Source of the DNA: Promethearchaeota archaeon
GTDB taxonomy: Archaea > Asgardarchaeota > Lokiarchaeia > Sigyniarchaeales > SOKP01
Reading direction: 5' to 3'
Assembly (NCBI GenBank): GCA_004524385.1
Contig: SDNM01000060.1
Span: 1 to 8,338, forward strand
Length of the DNA: 8,338 nt
Position numbers and translations under genes: made by a program. Under the pieces are notes generated by a model, which worked only from the letters and a program-made list of their open reading frames with translations, was not told where the DNA came from and searched no databases. Below, one piece after another: positions 1 to 7,050 of the stretch; the first letter of the stretch is position 1; every line of letters begins with the position of its first letter.

Positions 1-200
1 GAATATTGGTATGAAAATGCTAAATTTATATAATCATCTATTTTTTTACATTTTATAGATTCTTTCTTTAAATTAATTCCGGCTATATAGTGAATTAATC
101 TAAGAAAAAGGTTTTTTGAAATTATTTGATTTATTAAATGAGAATCAACTGAGAGTTTTTTTAAATTTTGATAGGATTTACTAAGAATTGCATTAATCAT
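1..200 (-). CDS. Partial protein, N-terminal 66 residues only, runs off the left edge
   Basis: An open minus-strand frame begins at an ATG (complement of 198-200) and has no stop to the edge of the window, giving 66 codons plus two bases. The visible N-terminus starts MINAILSKSYQNL and ends with a segment containing IDDYINLAFSY; it is lysine-, isoleucine- and asparagine-rich like its neighbours and has no signal peptide or membrane segment. A TATA-like AT tract lies about 25-35 bases upstream. It has the same orientation as the esterase, whose stop is 85 bases away. I do not recognise a domain with certainty. The 'IDDYI.L.F.Y' stretch faintly recalls the region before the SAM-binding fold of some archaeal class I methyltransferases, but that is recollection and not a supported call. 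An open frame this long in such AT-rich DNA, with a proper start, is probably real. Confidence 0.55.
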   Translation of the reverse strand, partial: MINAILSKSYQNLKKLSVDSHLINQIISKNLFLRLIHYIAGINLKKESIKCKKIDDYINLAFSYQY

Positions 201-223
201 GAGTTATTAAATTATTGAGGGAA

Positions 224-240
224 TTATTTAAATTTATTTT
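224..240 (-). promoter_or_regulatory. TATA-like element for the left-edge gene
   Basis: The minus strand here reads AAAATAAATTTAAATAA, centred about 30 bases before the ATG of the left-edge gene. This is the distance expected for an archaeal TATA box serving a leaderless or short-leader transcript. The DNA is AT-rich throughout, so a chance match is quite possible. Confidence 0.25.
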
Positions 241-285
241 TCTTTTTCAATATGGTTCCGTTTTCGTATTTTTTAATTTTCTTTT

Positions 286-1395
286 TTAGGAAAAATATTG
301 TAAGCAGAATTTAATTCCTGGAAGAAATCTATAACCAATTCCAAACATATGGGGTGTGAGAGCAGCTTTGGGATCACGGTCTAAATCGCACTCGTGAGGG
401 ATGTTTAATTCGTTTAAAGTATCATGTAATTTTTTGACTCCATCAGCTAATTTAAATTCATCTTCAAGATCACAACTTAAATATAAATGAACTTTTTTGA
501 AGGCTTCTGGGTTTTCTTTTACTAGTTTATTAATATCATGTTTTAACCAATTATTTAATGCTTCCTTATTATAATCAACAACATTTCCTTCACTATCATA
601 TTTAATGGATGGAAGTAGAGGATTATTTTTAGAGGTAATCAAATCCATTGTATCTAAAATATCGTCCATTGTGGAATCGCCGATTTGATTCGCAAATTTT
701 TCACCCAAAATTTGTGTAAATATAGGAATTCTTAACTTTACTTTTATTAATCCAAAACCACTGAAATCTGCAGGACTTAACGATACTGCAGAGATAAACT
801 TTTCAGGATGGTGGACAGCTAAATTTAGCGTGCCATAGCCACCCATAGAACCACCCATGATAGCTCGATGTTCTCTATCTGGAATAGTACGATATTTATT
901 ATCAATATATTCTATAACATCATTTATGATATAATCCCGATAATTACCCACATGTGGAGAATTAATATAAAAACTACCCTTGAGCATGATTTGTCTTTTA
1001 AGATCACGTAGACCATTTTTATGAGGTGCATGGAGACTTCCATCTGGTTGTATAAATATAAAAGGAGCCAATTCTCCACTTGAAATCAAATCGTCTAATC
1101 TTTCAAAATCTAATAGCCTATCAAGATCGATTTGTTTTAAATATTTTTTAGGAAGGATTTTCCAATAATTAACAGCATCTTCAGAATCTTTTGATGCTAT
1201 GGTCCAACTGTGATTATGACCTCCATAACCATGAAGAAAGTATATCACAGGATATCTTTTTTTTTCCATATCATAATACCCAGGAGGTAAATAAACCAGA
1301 ATATCTCGATCAGCAGTTGTCCCTAAAGGATTTCCTTCTAAGGTTTTAGAATGAAATGTTTCAATCACATATCTATTATTACCATTCTCTTTCAT
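286..1395 (-). CDS. Alpha/beta-hydrolase, putative esterase (esterase D / PF00756-like)
   Basis: A 369-residue serine hydrolase of the esterase D type, predicted to cleave ester bonds by a Ser-Asp-His triad. Visible features in order are: a strand and turn with 'LVYLPPGY' (33-40); the oxyanion-hole motif HGYGG (55-59); 'IQPDGS' (115-120); 'NYRDYIINDVIEYID' (151-165); and the nucleophile elbow GGSMGG (181-186), which makes Ser183 the nucleophile. The likely acid is Asp312 in CDLEDEF and the likely base is His349 in TPHMF, both in the expected order. There is an extra charged stretch at about 64-110 between the oxyanion loop and the next core strand, possibly a lid. No signal peptide is present, so it is probably cytoplasmic. 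It lies 73 bases downstream of hdrA in the same direction, with its own TATA-like tract. The substrate cannot be told; S-formylglutathione hydrolase and feruloyl-esterase-like enzymes share this fold. The fold is confident, the substrate unknown. Confidence 0.88.
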   Translation of the reverse strand: MKENGNNRYVIETFHSKTLEGNPLGTTADRDILVYLPPGYYDMEKKRYPVIYFLHGYGGHNHSWTIASKDSEDAVNYWKILPKKYLKQIDLDRLLDFERLDDLISSGELAPFIFIQPDGSLHAPHKNGLRDLKRQIMLKGSFYINSPHVGNYRDYIINDVIEYIDNKYRTIPDREHRAIMGGSMGGYGTLNLAVHHPEKFISAVSLSPADFSGFGLIKVKLRIPIFTQILGEKFANQIGDSTMDDILDTMDLITSKNNPLLPSIKYDSEGNVVDYNKEALNNWLKHDINKLVKENPEAFKKVHLYLSCDLEDEFKLADGVKKLHDTLNELNIPHECDLDRDPKAALTPHMFGIGYRFLPGIKFCLQYFS

Positions 1396-1410
1396 AATAG
1401 TTTTTAATAT

Positions 1411-1426
1411 TTTAAATATAATAAAG
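1411..1426 (-). promoter_or_regulatory. TATA-like element before the esterase
   Basis: On the minus strand this reads CTTTATTATATTTAAA, centred about 24 bases before the esterase ATG. There is no Shine-Dalgarno sequence between it and the start, so a leaderless transcript is likely. The position suggests that the esterase can be transcribed separately from hdrA, although read-through from hdrA is not excluded. Confidence 0.35.
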
Positions 1427-1468
1427 ATTAATGTTTTAAGAGAGCTTTATAATAATTTGAAAAGTCTT

Positions 1469-3859
1469 TCATATCTCATCCAAATGAGCTGTTTCTTTTA
1501 TTTCTTTTTCAGTTGGAAGGCTTTCTTGATATTCATTTGGTTTAATGGGACCTAATTTCTCTAAATCTTCTTTAAATTCCAAGATAGTTTGGGCAAACTT
1601 TTCGCCTTCGCCTGCGGAAATACTCACAATCTTTACTCTTTTTTCATTTATTCCTGATTCAGCTAGCATGTCTTTTATACTTTCATATCGTGTTTGAGCT
1701 TTTATAAATCCTTCTTTATAATGACAATCTTGTGGATGGCATCCCGCGATCAAAACTCCGTCCGCTCCATTAAAGAAAGCATCAAAAACCAATGCGGGAT
1801 CAAGCATAGCGGTACACATTACATGGACAGATCTAATATTAGTAGGATATTTCAATTTACTAGTTCCTGCAAGATCAGCACCTAAATAAGAGCACCAATT
1901 ACATAAGAATCCAACAATCAAAGGAGATTCTTTTTTCTCCTCTAATACAGATTTGAATTGAGCCGAGATTTGTGGTTTTGTGAAACTAGGAATAAAGAGA
2001 GCATCATTGGGACACATCGCTGCACATGCCCCACAACCAGTACAATTAGCTTGAATTATATTTAATTGATTATTTTTTATTTCTATAGCATTAAATCCAC
2101 AAATGTTTAGGCACAACCTACAAAGATCACATTTTTCTGAATCAACGTAGACAATATGTGGATCTAATTCGACTCTCCCGGCAGCTATTAAAGATATTGC
2201 TTTAGCTGCGGCACTTTCCGCTTGAGCTATACTTGAAGGAATATCTTTTGGTCCTTGTATCATTCCTGCTAGATATATTCCATTTACGGATGTTTCTGAA
2301 GGTTTAACTTTTAAATGTTTTTCAAGTAAGAATCCATAAGGATCTTGAGAGATATTCAATATTTGGCTTAATTTATCCGTTCCTTCTGCAGGTTCAGTAC
2401 CTATAGCTAAAAGTACTAAATCTGTTTTATTTTCAAAAAGGCGATTCTCGATAACATCTTCACCACGGACTAATAATTCATCAGATGTATCGCTTTTTAA
2501 TACTGCTGAAACATTACTTTTTATAAATCTTATTCCAAAAACTTCTCGTGCTCTATTATAAAATTCTTCACAATTTTTACCCACAGCCCTTATGTCTGTA
2601 TAATAAATATTAATTTTAATATCAGGATATTCGTTTTTTAATAGAACTGCTTGTTTAATTGCCACATTACAGCAAACTTGGCTGCAATATTCATGATTAA
2701 TTTGTTTATTTCTTGAACCAACGCATAAAATAAAAGAAACTTTTTTCGGAGGTTTACCATTTGAGGGCCTCACAACTTTTCCTTTAGTTGGACCATCACT
2801 ATTTAATAATCGTTCCATTTGCATTGTAGTTATAACATCTGGATATCTCTGGTAATTTAATTCTGAGAGCAAAGTAGGATCGAATGTCTTAAAACCTGTG
2901 GCAACAATAATAGTACCAACCTTAATGTTTATAATCTCCGTCTTTTGATCAAAATCAATTGCATCTCTCTCTCCACATGCTTGTTGGCAAGCTTTACAAC
3001 CGATACAATAATCTTCCATAATATTAGGAAAAAGTGGGATTGCTTGAGGATAGGGAACATCTATTGCTTTTCGCGGAAAGAAAGTATCCTCAACATCAAT
3101 GGGACAAACATCTCGACATATATCAAAACATCCAACACAATTTTCTTCTACAATAAAACGAGGGTATTTTTTTATAGCTACATCAAAATTCCCAACATAG
3201 CCCTCAACCTTCTCAACTTCCGAATATGTTAATAATTCAATATTAGGATGGTCTTTAACCTCACTCATTAATGGCCCCAAAATACAAATCGAACAATCTA
3301 ATGTAGGAAAAGTCTTATCAAATAAAGCCATATGGCCTCCAATTGTAAGATCTCTTTCTACCAAATAAACTTTATATCCAGCATCCGCAATTACCATTGC
3401 TGCTTTAATCCCTGCTATCCCCCCACCAATAATTAAAGTGGCTGGTGTAATAGTAGAATATTGAACTTCTAACGGCTCTAAGAGTTTAACTTGTTCTAGA
3501 GCCATATTAATTTGATCAATCGCTTTTTGAGTTGCTTTTTCTGGTTCATCAGGATGAACCCATGAATTCTGCTCTCTAATATTAGCAAATGAAATAAGAA
3601 ATCTATTAATACCTGCCTCCTCAATTGTCTTACGAAATAGTTGCCCATGCAATTTAAAAGAGCAAGCAGCAATAACAACACGATCGATTTTTTTCTCTTT
3701 TATTTCTTCCTTAATTTCGTTTAATCCTAACTCTGAACATAAGTATTGATTGCCTAAAACATATACATCTTGATATTTCTCAAAATATTCTTTTAATCTA
3801 TCGTTATCAATGACACCACTAATATTTTTTCCGCAATCACATAAAAAAAGTCCAATCAT
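1469..3859 (-). CDS. hdrA: Heterodisulfide reductase subunit A with fused MvhD domain (HdrA-MvhD)
   Basis: A 796-residue iron-sulfur flavoprotein. HdrA is the FAD-bearing, electron-bifurcating subunit of soluble heterodisulfide-reductase complexes, and MvhD links it to a hydrogenase or formate dehydrogenase. I chose the ATG at 3859 because it gives the standard HdrA N-terminus, MIGLFLCDCG; the frame extends 15 codons upstream to a TTG at 3904, which adds an untypical tail. The N-terminal domain carries Cys7, Cys9, Cys41 and Cys66. The FAD fold has the glycine motif GGGIAG (145-150), Glu168, CVGSR (379-383) and GPKDIPSSIAQAE (536-548). Cys189 and Cys192 (LDCSIC) match the HdrA-specific pair. 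Two clusters sit in an inserted ferredoxin domain (Cys241/244/248/252 and 285/288/291/295) and two in a C-terminal one (577/580/583/587 and 606/609/612/616). The MvhD part (about 645-765) has CNWC (653, 656), Cys682 and GCHPQDCHY (707, 712). No key cysteine is missing. HdrA2-type fusions of this kind are known in archaea. No hdrB, hdrC or hydrogenase gene is in view, so the partner is unknown. Confidence 0.95.
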   Translation of the reverse strand: MIGLFLCDCGKNISGVIDNDRLKEYFEKYQDVYVLGNQYLCSELGLNEIKEEIKEKKIDRVVIAACSFKLHGQLFRKTIEEAGINRFLISFANIREQNSWVHPDEPEKATQKAIDQINMALEQVKLLEPLEVQYSTITPATLIIGGGIAGIKAAMVIADAGYKVYLVERDLTIGGHMALFDKTFPTLDCSICILGPLMSEVKDHPNIELLTYSEVEKVEGYVGNFDVAIKKYPRFIVEENCVGCFDICRDVCPIDVEDTFFPRKAIDVPYPQAIPLFPNIMEDYCIGCKACQQACGERDAIDFDQKTEIINIKVGTIIVATGFKTFDPTLLSELNYQRYPDVITTMQMERLLNSDGPTKGKVVRPSNGKPPKKVSFILCVGSRNKQINHEYCSQVCCNVAIKQAVLLKNEYPDIKINIYYTDIRAVGKNCEEFYNRAREVFGIRFIKSNVSAVLKSDTSDELLVRGEDVIENRLFENKTDLVLLAIGTEPAEGTDKLSQILNISQDPYGFLLEKHLKVKPSETSVNGIYLAGMIQGPKDIPSSIAQAESAAAKAISLIAAGRVELDPHIVYVDSEKCDLCRLCLNICGFNAIEIKNNQLNIIQANCTGCGACAAMCPNDALFIPSFTKPQISAQFKSVLEEKKESPLIVGFLCNWCSYLGADLAGTSKLKYPTNIRSVHVMCTAMLDPALVFDAFFNGADGVLIAGCHPQDCHYKEGFIKAQTRYESIKDMLAESGINEKRVKIVSISAGEGEKFAQTILEFKEDLEKLGPIKPNEYQESLPTEKEIKETAHLDEI

Positions 3860-3904
3860 TTGAGTTTTAAAAATTTTAGTTCCTTTTCTTTCTATAATAA
3901 TCAA

Positions 3905-3913
3905 AAATATAAG
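3905..3913 (-). promoter_or_regulatory. Possible TATA box for hdrA
   Basis: The minus strand reads CTTATATTT in the gap between the YkgJ-type gene and hdrA, about 50 bases before the hdrA ATG. If used, it would give a leader of roughly 20-25 bases. No good Shine-Dalgarno sequence is seen at the right distance. The alternative is that hdrA is transcribed with the upstream gene. Confidence 0.25.
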
Positions 3914-3919
3914 TCAATA

Positions 3920-4534
3920 TTAACTTTTCTCTTCATTTTTCGGAAGAAATTCATATACGCTATAAATATTAAAATTATTCTTTTTCATTTCCAAGAAATA
4001 CGTTTTTTCAATCTTATACTCCCTTTTCGCCCATTTTAAGATTTGATCGCGGGAATAAAACGTTCCTTTGTTTGAAAGAGAGTCACGTAGCCCTGGACAT
4101 TTTTTTGAATAATCTATTAGGTTTTTCCAGCCAGAAGACGAATTTACCATCATTCGCCACCAAGGAAAACAACGACATTGGAATGGTCTGGCTTTGTGAA
4201 CAGTACATAAGTTATTATCATCTAAAAAATAGCAGTGTTCGTCATCTCCCGTAAATTTAAAAGCTAGAGTTTTAAATTTGTAATTTCGACCTCTTTTTGC
4301 TCCGGGTTCTTTCCAATAAAATGTTTGACCAACTATGTTTACATATTTTCTGGCAAATTCTCTTAAACCTAATTCACCTTTAAATTTTAGATGTTTTGCC
4401 AGCCTAACAATATCATCTCTATAGAGATACACCTCTCCTTCGAGCAATCCTCGACAACATGCTCCACAGACCTTACATGAAAATTCCTTTCCATTTTCGA
4501 GTTCTTTGGAAAGGGTAATTTCACTTGTAGTCAA
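3920..4534 (-). CDS. YkgJ-family cysteine-cluster protein (CxxCxxCC, PF03692-like)
   Basis: A 204-residue member of the YkgJ / UPF0153 family, small proteins proposed to bind zinc or iron. The diagnostic N-terminal motif is CKVCGACC (Cys20, 23, 26, 27). It is followed by the family's second signature, CYFLDDNNLC and then HKARPFQCRCFPWW (Cys101, 110, 120, 122), and by a further Cys146 in KKCPG. Nine conserved-type cysteines suggest an Fe-S or zinc site; the biochemical role of the family is not settled. No signal peptide or membrane segment is present. The start is a TTG (complement of 4532-4534): there is no ATG or GTG in frame before Cys20, so the call is forced. It is upstream of hdrA on the same strand, with 60 bases between its stop and the hdrA ATG. 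That placement makes a role in metal or redox handling for the HdrA system possible, but this is inference. Confidence 0.9.
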   Translation of the reverse strand: MTTSEITLSKELENGKEFSCKVCGACCRGLLEGEVYLYRDDIVRLAKHLKFKGELGLREFARKYVNIVGQTFYWKEPGAKRGRNYKFKTLAFKFTGDDEHCYFLDDNNLCTVHKARPFQCRCFPWWRMMVNSSSGWKNLIDYSKKCPGLRDSLSNKGTFYSRDQILKWAKREYKIEKTYFLEMKKNNFNIYSVYEFLPKNEEKS

Positions 4535-4547
4535 AATAAAAATATCT

Positions 4548-4557
4548 CTTTTTATAT
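4548..4557 (-). promoter_or_regulatory. TATA box for the YkgJ-type gene
   Basis: The minus strand reads ATATAAAAAG, a good archaeal TATA match, centred only about 18-19 bases before the TTG start. This spacing is a little short for a leaderless transcript starting at the TTG. Either the TATA centre is slightly upstream, in the preceding AT tract, or the real start differs. Confidence 0.4.
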
Positions 4558-4563
4558 TGTTAT

Positions 4564-4580
4564 TATTAAATAATTTAATA
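4564..4580. repeat. AT-only perfect palindrome in the divergent promoter region
   Basis: TATTAAATAATTTAATA is a perfect palindrome with 8-base arms around a central A at 4572. It lies in the 157-base region between the divergently transcribed YkgJ-type gene and the methyltransferase, just beyond the minus-strand TATA box. It could be an operator for a dimeric regulator. However, hand counts give only 5 G+C in bases 4561-4620, so chance palindromes are likely here. Confidence 0.3.
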
Positions 4581-4664
4581 GATAATGTTAATTAATTTTA
4601 ATTTAATTCTGGTTTAATAATAATATTAATTTTATTTAATGGTAATGATAAATAGATTAATAAG

Positions 4665-4673
4665 TTTAAAAAG
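4665..4673 (+). promoter_or_regulatory. TATA-like element before the methyltransferase
   Basis: TTTAAAAAG is centred about 23 bases before the TTG start of the methyltransferase. This fits an archaeal TATA box driving a leaderless transcript. The whole region is AT-rich, so the match is suggestive only. Confidence 0.3.
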
Positions 4674-4691
4674 AAAATGGGTAATTAGTAT

Positions 4692-6950
4692 TTGTTTAGG
4701 AGATTAGAATATTTTAAAGATAATAAACTTAAATTAGATATTTTAAATGAAGAAATTGAAAACTTAAAGAAATTTATAATTGAAAAAAAGATTCATAATA
4801 GTAACCATTATAAAAGCTGGCATAACGATTTTCAATCAATATACGGTCCAAAAAGCGTAAATATTGAATTATATATTACATTTTCCTTGCTATATTTCGT
4901 TAGCCATATTTTTATCTTTAAATATATTATAAATGGAAACAAATCTATTAATTATCATAATATTAACGCTAAATTTTTTGAAAACTGCCAAAAATTCATA
5001 AAAGAGAAATTCAAAACTCTCAATTTGTTCAATTTTGAATATTTTCATCCATTATGTAAGATATATGAAAATACAGATTTTAGTTCATATAGAGCATTAA
5101 TTTGTGATATAGGTGAACATATCTTTAATTTAAATATTAAACTTGAACATAAATTTGATTATTTGATTCAAGAAATAATTTCTCCATTACTTAGACATAA
5201 ATCAGGAGAATATTATACTCCTCCATTCTTAGTAGAAAAGATGGTAAATGAAGCTTATAACTTTGGAGAATCGGTTCTTGAACCATGTTGTGGGTCAGGA
5301 AATTTCTTGATCGCTATATTAAGAAAAATAATTTCAGCAAATAAAAGCGAAAAAGAAAAGATTTTAGCTATTAATAATGTTTATGGTTTTGATATTAATC
5401 CGATTTCAATTTTTATTACAAAAATTAATTTCCTAATTGTACTGAAAGATTTTGCTACACATGAAAACTCACACATTAATTTATTTGTAGCGGATTCATT
5501 ATTTCGAATTATTGAGAAGAATAGGTTTGATCTTATTATAGGAAATCCACCATGGTATACTTTTAGGGATATAGAATCTTATCAGTATCAAGAAAAAATA
5601 AAGAGGTTAGCAGAACAACTTGAAATTAAACCAAGACCTAAAAACATACTAAATATTGAGATTGCAGCACTTTTTTTTTACCAATCAAAAGTTTTTATGA
5701 AAAAAAATGCCAAAATCTTTTTTGTAATAACCAAGGGGGTAATAACTGGCTCCCATGCATCTCGATTTCGCAATTTTAAAGGTTTTAAGGATGTTAAATT
5801 CTGGACATTTGATATAAAGATTGAAAAAATATTTAACATTGATTTTATATGCATTTATGCTCAAAAATCCGAGAATACTCAACCCAATTTAAATTTAGAA
5901 GTGCCAGCTTATCATTTCACGTTAAATAATGAAAACAGTAATATAAATTACTTTACTAAGGTAGAATTGAAGCTGAAAGAAATTAAGACTTTAATTCCTT
6001 ATTCAATTGAAAATAAAGGTAATAAATTTTATACTAAAAAACTAATTCTTAAAAAACAAAAAAAGGAATTATTTCCTTCTGAAGAAAGTTATTATAAAAA
6101 ATTATTTCATAAAGGAGCAGATTTAAATCCAAGAAACTTAATTTTTATCAAGGGCAATCAAATTGACGATTCTTTAGTCAATATTAATCCAGATGGGAGA
6201 ATTTTCAAAAGAGCAAAAGCTCCTTGGAATGAAATAGAGTATAAAAATGAAATTATAGAGAAAGAGTATATTTTCAAAGTAATTAAGAGCACAGAATTGG
6301 TCAAATTCCACGTCTATGATTATTATAATGCTTTTTTACCTCTTTCTAAACTAGATTTGAAATTTAATTATAATAATCTAATGCCAAATGCGAAAAAATT
6401 CTATGATAAAATTAATAAAATCTATTTAGATTTAAAGAAAGCTACTACAGATCATAATTCTTTGATGGATAACCTAAATCGATGGTCTAAGCTGATAAAT
6501 AATAGACAATTATCAAAAATTAAAGTGGTATATAATAATTCTGGCTCAATTCTAAATTCAGCAATAATTCAGGGAAATTTTATAATTACTGGAGATTTAA
6601 GTTTTTACGATACAGAGAATATTGATGAGGCTTTTTATCTCGTTGCAATTCTGAATTCTAATATTATGACTGAGCAAATAAAAATAAAGAAAAGCTCACG
6701 ACATATATTCAAAATTCCATTCGAGAGTCCTATTAAAAAATTTAATTTTCAAAATAAAATTCATTGTAAATTAGTTGAATTAGGAAAAAAAGGGCAATTT
6801 GTTGCAAAATCTACAATTAATGATATTAAAAAAAAAAATATATTGAATTTGTCAAAAATTAAAATTCAAAACATCCTACGCAAGAGGCTTAAAGGAATAT
6901 TTAAAAAAATCGACGAATACTTACTTTTAGAATTAAGATCTTCAAATTAA
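4692..6950 (+). CDS. N6-adenine DNA methyltransferase, type IIG/TaqI-like architecture, no visible nuclease
   Basis: A 752-residue SAM-dependent DNA adenine methyltransferase. A helical N-terminal region (about 1-165) leads into the catalytic fold: motif X at GEYYTPPFLVEKMV (172-185), motif I at VLEPCCGSGNF (195-205), motif II at VYGFDINPIS (230-239), motif III around FVADSLF (265-271), and catalytic motif IV NPPWYTF (285-291), the NPPW form of N6-adenine enzymes. The C-terminal half (about 470-700) resembles a target-recognition domain, with NLIFIKGNQID (482-492), FYLVAILNSN (648-657) and SRHIFKIPFESPIKKFN (669-685). The order is like type IIG enzymes, but I see no PD-(D/E)xK motif in the N-terminus and no nuclease gene beside it, so it may be methylation-only. 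The start is TTG at 4692: a TAG stop lies two codons upstream and the next in-frame Met is residue 184, inside the catalytic core. Hand counts of single lines (8, 9 and 21 G+C per 60) suggest it is more AT-rich than hdrA or the GTPase, which hints at transfer. Confidence 0.9.
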   Translation: MFRRLEYFKDNKLKLDILNEEIENLKKFIIEKKIHNSNHYKSWHNDFQSIYGPKSVNIELYITFSLLYFVSHIFIFKYIINGNKSINYHNINAKFFENCQKFIKEKFKTLNLFNFEYFHPLCKIYENTDFSSYRALICDIGEHIFNLNIKLEHKFDYLIQEIISPLLRHKSGEYYTPPFLVEKMVNEAYNFGESVLEPCCGSGNFLIAILRKIISANKSEKEKILAINNVYGFDINPISIFITKINFLIVLKDFATHENSHINLFVADSLFRIIEKNRFDLIIGNPPWYTFRDIESYQYQEKIKRLAEQLEIKPRPKNILNIEIAALFFYQSKVFMKKNAKIFFVITKGVITGSHASRFRNFKGFKDVKFWTFDIKIEKIFNIDFICIYAQKSENTQPNLNLEVPAYHFTLNNENSNINYFTKVELKLKEIKTLIPYSIENKGNKFYTKKLILKKQKKELFPSEESYYKKLFHKGADLNPRNLIFIKGNQIDDSLVNINPDGRIFKRAKAPWNEIEYKNEIIEKEYIFKVIKSTELVKFHVYDYYNAFLPLSKLDLKFNYNNLMPNAKKFYDKINKIYLDLKKATTDHNSLMDNLNRWSKLINNRQLSKIKVVYNNSGSILNSAIIQGNFIITGDLSFYDTENIDEAFYLVAILNSNIMTEQIKIKKSSRHIFKIPFESPIKKFNFQNKIHCKLVELGKKGQFVAKSTINDIKKKNILNLSKIKIQNILRKRLKGIFKKIDEYLLLELRSSN

Positions 6951-6979
6951 TTTGATAAAAAGCTACTATAAAATGCTTC

Positions 6980-7032
6980 TTTTGAACCACCGTAATAGTA
7001 AATCCATTCCTTCAAAATTACGGTAATTTTTT
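6980..7032 (+). terminator. Inverted repeats plus T-run after the methyltransferase gene, possible terminator
   Basis: ACCGTAAT (6989-6996) pairs perfectly with ATTACGGT (7017-7024) across a 20-base loop, and a T-run follows at 7027-7032. A second pair, TTTTGAA (6980-6986) with TTCAAAA (7011-7017), interlocks with the first, so the two hairpins cannot form together as simple stems. The position, after the methyltransferase stop and before the GTPase TATA-like box, fits a terminator. A regulatory element for the GTPase is the alternative; bases 7017-7027 also read as a near-palindrome, ATTACGGTAAT. Confidence 0.35.
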
Positions 7033-7050
7033 AGTCACTATTCATTTAGG

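Noticed and set aside
1694..3232. Plus-strand open frames of 63 and 95 codons at 1694-1885 and 2945-3232
   Set aside because: Both lie opposite hdrA, whose conserved cysteine motifs cover the same bases. They have no recognisable motifs and are shadow frames.
3496..3681. Minus-strand 61-codon frame in a different register inside hdrA
   Set aside because: It overlaps the well-supported HdrA N-terminal domain in another frame, and its leucine-rich start is a by-product of that coding sequence.
1469..3859. Selenocysteine form of HdrA
   Set aside because: The HdrA-specific positions are cysteine codons and no in-frame TGA interrupts the gene.
3857..3904. Longer HdrA starting at the TTG at 3904
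   Set aside because: The 15 added residues precede the standard HdrA N-terminus (MIGLFLCDCG), and an ATG sits exactly at that point.
4072..4254. Plus-strand 60-codon frame at 4072-4254
   Set aside because: It lies opposite the conserved cysteine-rich part of the YkgJ-type gene and shows no features of its own.
4535..4691. Replication origin or AT-rich repeat array in the divergent region
   Set aside because: The region is very AT-rich and has a palindrome, but there are no repeated origin-box sequences and no orc1/cdc6 gene nearby.
4692..5190. PD-(D/E)xK nuclease domain in the methyltransferase N-terminus
   Set aside because: I found isolated E-x-K triplets but no preceding PD motif or a plausible core, so a nuclease call is not supported.
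5685..5882. Minus-strand 65-codon frame
   Set aside because: It lies opposite the methyltransferase gene in AT-rich DNA, with no motif and no promoter or homology signal.
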